NCBI RefSeq assembly: GCF_029227915.1 | Contig: NC_079880.1 | Location: 11,623,501-11,687,500 of the forward strand | Origin: Hydractinia symbiolongicarpus | Lineage: Eukaryota > Cnidaria > Hydrozoa > Anthoathecata > Hydractiniidae | Length of the DNA stretch: 64,000 bases | Direction: 5' to 3' | Shown: piece after piece, positions 24,214-34,306 of the stretch | How the letters are laid out: each line of letters starts with the position of its first letter | Position numbering within the stretch: position 1 is the first letter of the stretch | Notes under the pieces: generated by a model | Databases searched by the model: none | Seen by the model: only the letters and a program-made list of their open reading frames with translations | What the model was told of the DNA's origin: nothing | Position numbers and translations under genes: made by a program

Positions 24214-25763
24214 AATAAACCTATTTCAATATCGCCTTTTCATGATCAGCCGTGGTGACGAAAAATCAAAACATTACATGAAAACGAGGTTAGTTTAGAT
24301 AAAGTTGGAACGCCAAATTGTTTACTAGCTGTTCTGACATTAGTTATCAACAAATGTTGGTTTCATAAGTTTCAACTGCCATATTGAAAGGATCGTAGTG
24401 GATACAAGTATATTTAGGGTATTAGTAGTGGTGGTGTGACAAAAAATAACAATACTTATTGATATTAAGTGTGTATTTATGGCAACTTTGATGTTGGCTA
24501 GCTAGCTAGCTAGCCAACAAACGTCTTGTTTCTTGCTCCTAAAAAAAGTTGATATATTCTATACTGTACCTAGTTTACTACGTGTACCTAGTTTACTAAA
24601 ACTTCGTATAACTTATAAAATTATAATTTATAATTTATATATATTATAATTATATAGGTTAATTATTTTTAAAAAAGTTACCCAGCTTTTCATAGCCAGA
24701 TATTATAGGTTGAATGTTATAGCTAGCATGTACTCAGGGATGATGTGCTGCCCAGCTATGTATCGTTATAATTGTCACACTCCCCTGCTAATATACTTTA
24801 ACCTTCCCATTTAATATATATTTATAATAAACATATTTTGACTCAACCCAGTGTACTCATTAATAACAAATTGTTTATTGTTTTGGTTTGTCTGTTCAGA
24901 TTCATATTAGTATTGTAGGTTTATCATTTCTTGAACATGTAAGGCCGTTTAATTTATTTAAAACTTTTATAACTTTCTTAGGCGATATAACTTATTGGTT
25001 ATAAGTTATTGTGGTTAATCGACCAAGTACTAAACATATGTAGTAGTCCAGCTTAACCGGCTAAACATTAATGCATTGAAACAAGATGTGACTTGAAACA
25101 AATCGTGAGCGATTTGTTCATCTACAATTCTCTTGGTTTTTAAAGGAATCAACGAGAATTATTTGTAGCTGCAACCGTTACATTCTTACTGTCCATAATT
25201 TTTAAATAATCAAGGCTCAAGGATACTTATGAGTATTATCTTGGGTGATTGCATTGCTCTTATTACATTTTCTTGAATATATAACTTGATGAAGACCAAT
25301 ATTCAGTCTATTACCACCAACTCAACATGCTTAGGATAGCCAAATCATAATGTTATTTACAGATGTTTTAAAAAATAAAAAATATCCAATAACAAAAATA
25401 AAGTGTGTATATATGTCAACAACATTGGTTCAAACTAGCTAGCTAGTAGTAACCAATGCTAGTGCTAGAGTAGCTAAATATAAAATATCAACCTTAGCTA
25501 GCTAGCTAAACACTAGAAAAAACAGCAATTTTAATAAGCCCAATGGGTATAAAATAGGTGCCATGTTCTATTTTTTTACCAAAAGTTCATAATTTGCACA
25601 TTTGACAAGTTAATTTGAGAAATAATAAAGGTAAACAAACTATATGTGCATCACTTCGCTGACAAATTAAAAATGTCTCTAAACTAACCTCGTTTTCATG
25701 TTAATATGTCTATTCCGGCTGTGTGTTTTGCGGAATGGAAATAGATATTGAAATAGGTTTATT
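24214..25763. mobile_element. Non-coding DNA element with 86-bp inverted ends
   Basis: The ends 24214-24299 and 25678-25763 are both exactly 86 bp and inverted relative to each other. The outer 20 bp (AATAAACCTATTTCAATATC) and the inner 24 bp (ACATGAAAACGAGGTTAGTT plus TAGA) are perfect, with a diverged middle. The 1.38 kb inside has no coding frame and contains GCTAGC-rich foldbacks. This fits a non-autonomous DNA transposon or large MITE; the superfamily and target duplication are undetermined. Confidence 0.6.
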
Positions 25764-26372
25764 GGATTAGTAAAGGTAGAAAATATTACGCTGGATCAAC
25801 GATTTGTCTTCGGTCAGAATACTGATCGAGATTTTTGAATGGCTAATTCTATTGTTCTTTGCTTACGTCAATGTCGCTCGAACATATATAATGAATTCTT
25901 GAATTATTAAAGAGGGTAAGATGTGACCACGCCGACATTTTGCTGATTCGTTGTAATTCGGGGTTTCCTATATAGTGGATTTGAACTCTAGGGATTGCTC
26001 TCACGTTTATTTGCGTCAAGCTTCCGTGTGAGAGAAGCCGAATTTGATATCCTCGAAGAAACTTAGTTAAATAGACTAAATGTTATCGTGGTATATGGAA
26101 ATATTACCAGGTACGCAAGTTGTAATAGCGCTAATTTGGCTGTCTTAAAAAAGCAGGAGAGAAAGAAGTCAATAGTCTGTGTTATAACCCATATTGATGT
26201 TTTCTGAGTTTCTTTTGCATTAAATAGTTCTGTTTACAAATTTTTTCTTGATAAATTTAGAAAATCAGCCATTATCCGTTTCTATTTCAAAACAAAATAA
26301 ATATTGGTTTGGCTGAGATTGGCGGAACAGAGCTTATTTCGTTAATAAAACAAAAAGGAAATTGCATATCTC

Positions 26373-26406
26373 TTAGTATTGGCGCTAATTAGTACCCAGA
26401 ACGTTA
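26373..26406 (+). repeat. 34-bp dispersed repeat, left copy
   Basis: The sequence 'ttagtattggcgctaattag' followed by 'tacccagaacgtta' recurs at 30444-30477 with a single mismatch. The two copies bracket the lectin gene in the same orientation, 4.07 kb apart. Confidence 0.7.
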
Positions 26407-27529
26407 AGAAGTTCCTATTTTAATTTAAAACGTGTAAATAAAATCCGAGAAAACAATTTTACTTCGCAATTACTCACACACGCATACTTCGCTCTCAGGT
26501 TTGTTTAGTATCAGCCTGGAAGGTTCCCACATATATCTAATAATGGAGGCAGCAGGGAAGATTATAACCATGTCAAAAAATCAAGACTAACCGATTGTCA
26601 ACGAAGCAATTTTTAAATTTTCAAATTTAAATTTGCGTTGTTTTCATGCTTTTGGTTAGTTTGTTGAACTAAATTGCGTTGAACTAACTTATTTGCGTTA
26701 ATTCCCCCCGTGAATGTTGTGAAGGTTATTTTAATGCCTTCTCCTGAAATCAGGAATAGCCGAATTCTTTGTACGAGATTACTTGCAACAATTTAAAATT
26801 AAATTTAACTTAGCTGTAAAAAAAGACTCTTTCAATCTTGATTGGTTGAAAAATTCCTATTCGTTGTACTAGTTAACCACTGTAACGAATGCGAAGGTTA
26901 AGCAATAAGCTATAAGTAGAAATTGAGCATGTGCAGATGCATTGCAGTTATTTGTCCGAAGGCAGCGAATGACATGCAAATCCGCCTTTACAAAAAAAAC
27001 ATTTATATTTACACAAGAGCTTGTGTTGCATCGTAGTCTTTTTGCAGAAGAGAATTTCTTTTCTACAGTAACGAGTCACTTCAGATGTCTGCGTCTAATT
27101 ACTTCCCACACGTACTTCTTAAAGCCCACTATCACCACCCTCCAAATAGGGTTAGCCGGGTTAGTGAGTTCCACACTGATTTTTAAAATTTAGTCTACTT
27201 GCCTGAATACGTAAACTTCTTGCAGCTAAAACAAAAAGAGGTCGCTATTTTTTTAAAACACAACTATGTTTCAGCTGAACAAATATTAACCGAAAAATAG
27301 GAGGATGAAAGATAATTACGAAATTTTTAAAGGAAAACCAATACTGTACAACGTTTTAATACACAATTTCTGAAGTTTAGTAGTTACAAACATGTATGAA
27401 CTACTGAGTAAGCTAAATGCACTCCTCGTTTTAATACTTCTCCTGTACTAATAAGTCATAAAACTTTGCCACAAAAAGAAGCTTTATTACTTATCAAAAA
27501 TATGAAAATGTGGCTCTTTATAACACAGG

Positions 27530-27646
27530 TCACATGTTTAAAAAGGAAATTTGGGATAAGTTCGATTTTTGAAATTTTAGAAATCTTAGCTTCCAAAAAT
27601 CGAACGAGGTAGATATATCCCAAAAACTTACGAAAGCAAACATGTG
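27530..27646. repeat. Imperfect foldback (117 bp)
   Basis: The arms share TCACATGTTT/AAACATGTGA at the ends, TTTGGGATA/TATCCCAAA inside, and GTTCGATTTTT/AAAAATCGAAC at the centre. It is a long imperfect hairpin, probably a foldback MITE. Confidence 0.6.
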
Positions 27647-28051
27647 ATTACTGGTTAAGTAAACAACAACAAATTGAAAACATATAGAAAACAAGTGCTC
27701 AAATATTCGAAATATATTCGCAGGGGGAAATTACAAAACATAGTAAAAAACTTTAAAGAATCTCAAAACAACCGAAAGTTTTAAAATAATTCCATTGAGA
27801 CGTGAAACATATTTCATTGAAAAGAGTGATTACATAAATTAACTTCTTGTAACCCCAATTGCTTTTAGTTTTGATTACTTTGGCAGTTTCCACCACAAAA
27901 GTTAATTTTAATGACTCCTGATTACGATTATGTTTGATCAAAGGTCCAATGGTTTAGTTCGAATTGTATTTTGGCTTTATGTTTCCTAAATTCCACAGGG
28001 AATGAGGTAATATTCTAAAAATATATCAGGGAGCGGAACATTCTGCTTTCT

Positions 28052-28057
28052 TATAAA
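28052..28057 (+). promoter_or_regulatory. Candidate TATA box of lectin gene
   Basis: TATAAA lies 148 bp upstream of the lectin ATG at 28205, within 'cttataaagagggacg'. A start site about 30 bp downstream would leave a 5' leader of roughly 120 nt, which may contain a short intron (possible donor near 28107, acceptor near 28191). Confidence 0.4.
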
Positions 28058-28204
28058 GAGGGACGACAGATCCCAAGCAAGGCATACTTATTAGACAAGC
28101 GAAAGAGGTATGCCAGGCAACGTATTCTCGTTTCGCATTTTATCTGGTCGTGGGTTTTTGTGTAATATTTATACATAACTATACATTTTTAGGTGGCTGT
28201 AAAT

Positions 28205-30282
28205 ATGCAAACACTTTGGCTCATTGTTGTTTTGTGCTTTTGGAATGCCCAAGCAGGTAAAAGTCTTTTAAAGCGTTAAGGTATGTTGTTTGTTGTCATG
28301 TTTTCTCACGGAATGTTCTTATTACTCAACAGAGGAAAAAGCTGGTACCTCATGGCATCCAATCGCTGGCAGTTTAAAAGTTGTTTCAGCAGGTCAAGCA
28401 GGCGTATGGGGCGTTAACAAACGCGATTACATCTACTACAGAGTGGGAACGTATTTGCCTGGACCAATTTACAAATCTCCACTGAAAGGTTCAAAATGGA
28501 ACAAAGTTTGTATGTTTAGTTTTTGAACCACTTTGGTACTTTCTGTTTTAATTGCTTTGATAATCAGCGATGTTAGCAATTATGCAATATTTATCACCCA
28601 AACGGGATAGATTTAAGGGAGTAGTGGCCTGTTTTATAAGGAGATCTAGAAGAATTTTATCTGCTTTTTCAGGGGGCAGTTTAAAAGAAATTAGTTCGGG
28701 TTACAATATCGTGTGGGGCGTAAACAGGAATGATCAGATATATATCAGAGCTATTTCAAAATCCCATCCCGGTGGAACTACATGGAAACTGATTGGTGGA
28801 TTTTTAAAGCAAGTGAGTGTAAGTTCCCGAACAAATAACGTATGGGGAGTGAACAGACACGACAGAATCTATTACAGAATTGGCGCAAGTCTTCGCACAC
28901 CTATAGGTAAACATATATGGTACTAACTGATAAGCAAGATCTCCCCGCCATAAGGAATGAAGAAGTTATAATTTCTAGAATTACTTCCTTGTGTATTTAG
29001 GAATACATTGGAAACGTATTTCTGGTTCATTAAAATACGTATCAGTAGGAGATTCTGGTGTTTGGGGTGTTAATCGCCATGACAAAATATATTTTCGCAG
29101 AGGTTCTAGAGGCGGTAACAGCGTTGGTAAGCTAAACACTATTTTTATACACTTTTTTCTTAGTAGCAAAGATTTGCATTATTAGTTTCATTTCAGGGAC
29201 AAGCTGGCAACCTATTTCAGGGTCATTAAAGCAAATACATAGTGGTCATGATATAGTATGGGGAGTCAACAGACATGATCTCATATATATTAGAGAAGGT
29301 AGTAATATGACATATCCTTTCAGACATGTTCCAAAACACAAACTTGTTTATGTGCAACATTTCTAACTTATGCATATATTTAGGTATTAGTGCGAAACAT
29401 CCAACTGGTCTTCGTTGGGTAAAACTAAGTGGCGGATTAAAATACGTATCAGTGAGTAGCTACGATGGCAGTACTTGGGGTGTCAATAAGGATGATAACA
29501 TCTACTACAGACAAGGTGCACGACTGGTCAACATAGGCTACACACCCTGGACACACTTATCGAAATGTAGTAAGACGTGTGATGGGTTCCGATATAAGTA
29601 CAGGTACTGCATTAAATATGCTCCAGGTTGTGGCCGCGCGTTGTGTCTTGGTAAGACTGTTCTCAAATCTCCATGCAGTCCAGTAAGTCCGCCATGTAAG
29701 TACACCATCCAACATTCTAAATTAAAATTAAGATTACAATTAATCGTTTTTAAAATTTCATGCAGTAATAATAAAAACTGTTTTTTTTTACTTCTGTAAT
29801 CACTTCTGTAATCACTTCTGTTTAAAGGTTTACCACGATGGCCGCGAGATTTTAAATGGAGTTATGCAGGAAGAATTAGAAATCGTCAGTGCCTTCAGAT
29901 ATTAGAGAAAGCAGACCCCCACACCTGGAGTGATAACTTTCTTTGTTGGACTAGAAGACAATACAATCCTGGTTTTAGATGGTCGTCAGCTGGTAACTGA
30001 TAGATTTTTCTATAATCAACAATCCACTAAGATCTTACATGTGTTAGACGATAATTTCCCTTTACTTTAGGACCGATTCGTGGAATGAGATGCACACAAC
30101 TTCTTGAGACAGCAGATCCTCACACATGGCGAGATAATTACCTGTGCGTTCCGCCAAAGTCTCGCTATCATTTCCGATGGTCATCGGCCGGACCAATTAA
30201 AGGGCTATCTTGCATTCAATTTCTAGAACCGTCTGACCCTCACACCTGGCGTGACAATTACTTGTGCCATCGTAAAATGTAA
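28205..30282 (+). CDS. Secreted tectonin-repeat lectin with TSP1-like and DPHTW modules
   Basis: Eight exons join in phase: 28205-28256, 28333-28509, 28673-28906, 29001-29126, 29197-29298, 29384-29695, 29828-29992 and 30071-30282. They give 1,380 nt (459 residues), and all seven introns are phase 1 with GT-AG ends. A signal peptide (MQTLWLIVVLCFWNAQA) is followed by six tectonin repeats of the form W-x2-I-x-G-S-L-K...VWGVN+xDxIYxR. Six such repeats build the propeller of tachylectin-1-type lectins, which bind bacterial or glycan ligands. A cysteine-rich TSP1-like module follows (WTHLSKCSKTCDGFRYKYRY). The C-terminus has three repeats of WS.AG.I...C.Q.LE..DPHTW.DN.LC. An extracellular innate-immune or adhesion role is likely by family, but not shown. 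All splice sites and the frame are intact. The function of the last repeat type is unknown to me. Confidence 0.88.
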
Positions 30283-30714
30283 CTTTTGAAGTATCGAATG
30301 TAATTTTCTTGTGTAACAAAGCAATATGAACTATTAATTCAAATATGTGTTATTTGTTAAAATGTCTTTTTGGGATGTCTTTAATTGTTTCTTGACTGCG
30401 GTTCGTCTCATATCAGGGGAAAAGCACATTATAGGGTAAATTTTTAGTATAGGCGCTAATTAGTACCCAGAACGTTATATATAACATATATATTACATAT
30501 ATAATATTCTTCCTCGGCCTCTTTTTCTACCTCGTCATGAAGGGTAGGTCTTGTGTTGGCTGCCCCATCCATAGAGCCCCATCACCCTACGTCCAAAGGC
30601 TGCATAAGTCCTCTTGACTCATAACTCCCTTATAGGTTTAGAGACAGCATCAACTAGCCAGTTGTACCATCCTCTCATCTTGGTTTTCACGATCAAACGA
30701 TTTTTCGACAGTTC
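30283..30714. other. Downstream flank of lectin gene
   Basis: This holds the lectin 3' UTR and the right copy of the 34-bp repeat (30444-30477), followed by 'tatataacatatatattacatatataat'. I see no canonical AATAAA close to the stop. Confidence 0.4.
30444..30477 (+). repeat. 34-bp dispersed repeat, right copy
   Basis: It matches 26373-26406 except for one base (A for T at the eighth position). It is directly followed by TATATAACATATATA-type sequence. Confidence 0.7.
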
Positions 30715-30960
30715 CTATTTCACGAATACATCCATGGCCTCCGGTGTTGGTGCTATAGTCACTCGCTTGACTGACTTTCGATGTCCAGACCGAGACAACG
30801 AGCCCGACAGCGAACGCGCAAAATTGTGTACTCGATCAACGAACGGGAACGTATGCAGCTTGTAGCGAAAGGGCGTGAGGAGGCGAAGGACGACCTTCTG
30901 AAAAAACTTCAATCTGCGCAGTATATCAGCGGTACTTAGAGGAGCCACCGGCTTATTCAT
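30715..30960 (-). CDS. Hypothetical basic 81-residue ORF
   Basis: The frame opens with ATG at 30960 (MNKPVAPLSTADILRR) and is arginine/lysine-rich. The opposite strand of the same DNA carries another plausible ORF (30781-30939), so at most one is likely real. I recognise no family. The local base composition is less AT-rich than the flanks, which sets this block apart. Confidence 0.25.
   Translation of the reverse strand: MNKPVAPLSTADILRRLKFFQKVVLRLLTPFRYKLHTFPFVDRVHNFARSLSGSLSRSGHRKSVKRVTIAPTPEAMDVFVK
30781..30939 (+). CDS. Hypothetical 52-residue basic protein
   Basis: ATG at 30781 opens MSRPRQRARQRTRKIVYSIN and the frame ends at the TAG at 30937-30939. The N-terminus is arginine-rich, and the rest (ERERMQLVAKGREEAKDDLL) is an amphipathic, charged helix. 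The composition looks coding-like although the frame is short. It overlaps the minus-strand ORF 30960-30715. No family is recognised. Confidence 0.3.
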   Translation: MSRPRQRARQRTRKIVYSINERERMQLVAKGREEAKDDLLKKLQSAQYISGT

Positions 30961-30992
30961 AATCTTGTGTGTTGTTCAACATACTAGACGAT

Positions 30993-31202
30993 TTAGAGTA
31001 CTTCTCCAGTATCTCGATCGATGATGTGGTCACCATCATGTACGACACATCGCTGCTTTTCGGAGAGCTGTCTCGAGTATTCTTCGAGATTTTTCTGCCA
31101 AGCAATCGTGACGCAAGGTTCGCAATAAGGACCGTCTGTTTGTGTCGGAGCGTCCTTGTACTTGACCTTACGAATCGCCTCGAAAAAGGCGGCCTTATTC
31201 AT
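30993..31202 (-). CDS. Hypothetical 69-residue ORF with Cys pair
   Basis: I prefer the ATG at 31202 (MNKAAFFEAIRKVKYKD), although the frame is open to another ATG at 31262. The sequence has YCEPC and ends CVVHDGDHIIDRDTGEVL before TAA. A zinc-binding role for the cysteines is conceivable, but only one CxxC is visible. It lies in a series of four short minus-strand frames. Confidence 0.3.
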   Translation of the reverse strand: MNKAAFFEAIRKVKYKDAPTQTDGPYCEPCVTIAWQKNLEEYSRQLSEKQRCVVHDGDHIIDRDTGEVL

Positions 31203-31309
31203 GGTTGAAGTGTTACAGATGCCTAACGATTTGGTTTCACTTTTTAATTCGGTAACGAACATGTTTTATTTATATGGTTGGAGAACAACCACATTACGCA
31301 TTTTTGGAT

Positions 31310-31639
31310 CTAGGCAAGGAATTCTTTGTCATCATCCGAGTCGTCATCCGAATCCAGGTAGAGGGTTGGATTGAAATCCTCGATTTTATACTTGCATTCT
31401 TCCAAGGTAATCTGCATGTGATGGTTAGAGCCGTGCTTGTGAATGCTCGCCAGTTTGAAAATGGCCTGGCACCTGCAGCTTTTCCCTAAAAGGACTTCTT
31501 TAGGATTGAAAGCCGTTCTGACCTTTAAACAGCCAGTGATACCTCTCCACCACCATGGTACACATTTCCCGTGCATTGGAAGACATTTTATTGTGAGTCC
31601 AGTCTCAAATATCGGTGTGGGTTTGAGTAATGGACTTAC
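31310..31639 (-). CDS. Hypothetical ORF with acidic tail
   Basis: The frame contains LTIKCLPMHGKCVPWWWRG, then KVRTAFNPKEVLLGKSCRCQ, and a strongly acidic C-terminus (YLDSDDDSDDDKEF). No ATG lies at the upstream edge, so the start is unknown and an upstream exon or initiation at an internal methionine is possible. The composition looks coding. It overlaps the end of the next upstream frame by a few bases. Family not recognised. Confidence 0.35.
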   Translation of the reverse strand, partial: VSPLLKPTPIFETGLTIKCLPMHGKCVPWWWRGITGCLKVRTAFNPKEVLLGKSCRCQAIFKLASIHKHGSNHHMQITLEECKYKIEDFNPTLYLDSDDDSDDDKEFLA

Positions 31640-31644
31640 CCTAC

Positions 31645-31950
31645 TCAATTGCGCATGCTCTGGATTTTGTTGATGTCAGCAATATCACTATCGCTGTGTG
31701 CACATGCGTTAGATTTATCGGAATCGGATTTGTTTTCGGATTTATTTTCGAATGCCGTCGGATTTACCGGTTTTGGATGGTTGGAGGTGGAGGGGTGAGG
31801 GGAAGTGGTCGAGGCGGGGGTTTGAGGGGGTAAAGGTGTAAAAGGAGCGGTTTTGTACTTATATTGACTCCCTCCTACTACTATTTTTATTATTGATGTT
31901 ATGTCGGGAAAATTAATCACTAAAATCGAATAAAAAAAATTAAACTTCAA
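31645..31950 (-). CDS. Hypothetical Pro/Ser/Asp-rich ORF
   Basis: The middle of the frame is proline/threonine/serine-rich (TPLPPQTPASTTSPHPSTSN) and then Asp/Lys/Ser-rich, which points to a disordered protein or linker. The N-terminal part is AT-driven and may be non-coding; a possible splice acceptor lies near the left-most third. It is the first of four co-oriented small minus-strand frames. Confidence 0.25.
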   Translation of the reverse strand: MKFNFFYSILVINFPDITSIIKIVVGGSQYKYKTAPFTPLPPQTPASTTSPHPSTSNHPKPVNPTAFENKSENKSDSDKSNACAHSDSDIADINKIQSMRN

Positions 31951-32261
31951 TTATATTATTATTATTACGTGATTCCACAAAGAAGACATATCTACCATTG
32001 AGGTTTTCTAACGATAACAAAAACATCCTCCCTGCCTGTCATAGGCACAAGTTTGTTATAAGAGACTCTTTCAAAATCTTTCAGACATGTATTTCAAAGA
32101 AAAAAAAAATAATTGTTGTTTACTAACACTTCCTCTTAATTTCACCAGCAACATAATAACACAGCGAGTCTAACAATTATATGCCAATTTGTTGTGTGTT
32201 TGGTTTATCAAGGCAAGAATCAGATTGATTTGAAACGATACTCGTAAGGGTGTTGGACGAA
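31951..32261. other. Short intergenic region
   Basis: No gene is seen. The stretch 'ccctgcctgtcataggcac...ttataagagact' near 32030-32070 resembles the right end of the ACTAGT repeats. The remainder would be the 5' region of the membrane-protein gene. Confidence 0.35.
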
Positions 32262-33308
32262 ATGAGGAAGCGTAACGCAAACCTGTATTTGATTTGTTTA
32301 CTTATTGCTTTAGCCTTTGTCGTTTACCGATGGATTAGTAAAGTAGTACCAGAGAAAACAATAGAAGTGGAAGAAGCCCAAAGAGAGCTTTTTAAGATTC
32401 GAACTATTCTTCTTGATTTGCCAGATGGCGAGAAAGAATACTATAAGTATTTACCAAATTTAAGAACTGGTCGAAAAAATGACGCGCTGATAGCCCATGG
32501 CGAATGCGTTGCTTTGAGAAAGAAGAAAAAAGAAAAGAGTAACCAAACACAGATGATTTTGCTAACTGATTTTATCCCCTATTTCGAAAAAGTCCATCGA
32601 GACAAGAGTTTAATAGCATATAAAAGACCGCCTACTGATAAAGAAATTGACGCTAGACTGTTCGAGTTGGTGGAAACGTTACAAGGAAACGTAAATCACG
32701 ACAGCATCAAATTAGTTTATATTTTTGTGAACTCACTTGGAGCTGTGGACTATCTTTCCTCGTTGGATTTAAAAAACAGCAAAAATATAGTGATTCAACA
32801 TCTTGTAAAAGAAAATACGATAAAAACATATATCGAGTTTGCTTCGAGATGTTTAATGGATGAGTTTGTGATCCTGGGACGTCAAGATATTTTGATTGGA
32901 AAAGGCTGGAACTTGATTGACCGAAAAGTTTTATCAGAAAATCGTCTCATTTATGCATTGACTAGACAGCCGCCACATAATTCAAATTGTAGAAACAGCG
33001 CAAAGATAAATGCTAATTGTAAATATTTCAAGTACCTTGGTAGTCATGACGTGTTTGTGTATCATGTTAAGAAAATCTTTACACCAGATGCTTTAGAGAT
33101 GTTTAAGTTTGAAGCAAATAAGTTTGGAATGGAAAATGTGATGCTATGGATATTAAAAGAAAAATTAGGTTTCATTGTTACAAACCCATGCTTGACATTG
33201 TACGTCCACCATCAACACTGTGTGCCATTAAAGGTAAGCAATGGAACACGTATAAACAACAGCACAAATACAGGGTATGCAGAATTTACGGACAAGCTAA
33301 CATTGTAA
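32262..33308 (+). CDS. Intronless type II membrane protein, possibly glycosyltransferase-like
   Basis: A single open frame of 348 residues starts at ATG 32262 (MRKRNANLYLICLLIALAFV). A short basic N-terminus precedes one hydrophobic segment at residues 8-24, the topology of Golgi type II enzymes. The lumenal part has several cysteines and two possible N-glycosylation sites near the C-terminus (NGT, NST). The stretch DEFVILGRQDILIGKGWNLI resembles the 'xxxNxDIxxG..' strand of nucleotide-sugar transferases, but I cannot place it in a family. It could equally be another lumenal protein. The codon pattern and length argue that it is a real gene. No intron is visible. Confidence 0.7.
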   Translation: MRKRNANLYLICLLIALAFVVYRWISKVVPEKTIEVEEAQRELFKIRTILLDLPDGEKEYYKYLPNLRTGRKNDALIAHGECVALRKKKKEKSNQTQMILLTDFIPYFEKVHRDKSLIAYKRPPTDKEIDARLFELVETLQGNVNHDSIKLVYIFVNSLGAVDYLSSLDLKNSKNIVIQHLVKENTIKTYIEFASRCLMDEFVILGRQDILIGKGWNLIDRKVLSENRLIYALTRQPPHNSNCRNSAKINANCKYFKYLGSHDVFVYHVKKIFTPDALEMFKFEANKFGMENVMLWILKEKLGFIVTNPCLTLYVHHQHCVPLKVSNGTRINNSTNTGYAEFTDKLTL

Positions 33309-34306
33309 CATAGAAAAGGATTCACTTTCCTTGAATAGATGGTTGCTAAAATTAAAATTTGTTGTTGCTAACTCTTCCATCCATACGATTATATTTACTT
33401 TTGCTTGCAAGAGATGCTTTTAAAAAGCGTGGAAACAAGTTCAGATATTTAGGAATCAGGCAAATTGTGCAAGTACGTGAAAAACGGCCGAGAATGTTCC
33501 TGGTAGTGGTAGATTGACAAAACATTTTCGTTTTTCTCGAAAGAAAACGAAAGCTTTTTGGTTGTATTACAATTTTCTCCCATTAGGCATTTTAATTCTT
33601 TAGTTTTAAAAAAGTAAAACAGCGTCTTGAATGTTTTAAGAGTTTTATTCACCTTGTTTAATTACATTTTTTCCTTGTCTAGCGACATTTTTGTTTAATG
33701 ACAACGACTACGAACGACAGAAAACGGCTATTAAGTTAAATTTCGGGATTAATTATATTCACTGTAGGTTAATAAAATGTTTCAAAAGATACCAATCGAT
33801 GGTTAATTTTATAAAAGAAAAATTATGTTTAAAATTCGTTCCTATTTAGATTAGACAAAGAGGTCGAAGTCCATTATCGTGAATTCTGAGATTGACTCAC
33901 CGCAGAAACTTTAAACAAGTAATTAGTTTGTTGTGCATTTGATATAGTTTTGAGGCTTTTTAATTAAGGACTGTAGACAAAGGGGACTTGTGACAGCCTC
34001 TCACAGCGGCCATCCAACTGGGAAGACTTGTGCACATTGGGAGCATTGATGAAAAAAAATACCTACCTTAAACACTCTTCCTTGTCAGCCATTTTAAGTA
34101 TATGTGCAAAGTTGTGAGCATCAACACATACACCATTCTTAAACGCTCCTTCAACACGTTAACACAAAAATTGCTGACATAAGCAAAAACTCACGTGACC
34201 TCATCATTAGCAAATTCATAAGTCAAATTGAATAAAAAACGGGAAAGTCCCTATTCAAAGAGGCCTAGAATGCACAATAGATAAATGTGCAAAGGAATGA
34301 AAAACA
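33309..34306. other. 3' flank, no gene seen
   Basis: A possible polyadenylation signal AATAAA lies at 33771-33776. Otherwise there is no recognisable feature, and the minus-strand frame at 33449-33652 is AT-driven. Confidence 0.4.

Larger units (their letters stand above)
25764..28051. other. Intergenic upstream of lectin gene
   Basis: No gene is supported; the frames at 26942-27193 and 27753-27941 have no motif. A dispersed 34-bp repeat and a hairpin repeat in this stretch are listed separately. Confidence 0.45.

Noticed and set aside
26942-27193. 83-codon plus-strand frame upstream of the lectin gene
   Set aside because: No recognisable motif, a non-ATG opening codon and AT-driven composition.
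30993-31202. TFIIB-like zinc ribbon suggested by the C-x-x-H and DTGEVL ending
   Set aside because: Only part of such a motif is present and the second cysteine pair is missing, so I left it as hypothetical.
30715-31950. Viral insertion
   Set aside because: Dense small frames hint at foreign DNA, but no viral hallmark protein could be recognised, so no virus is claimed.
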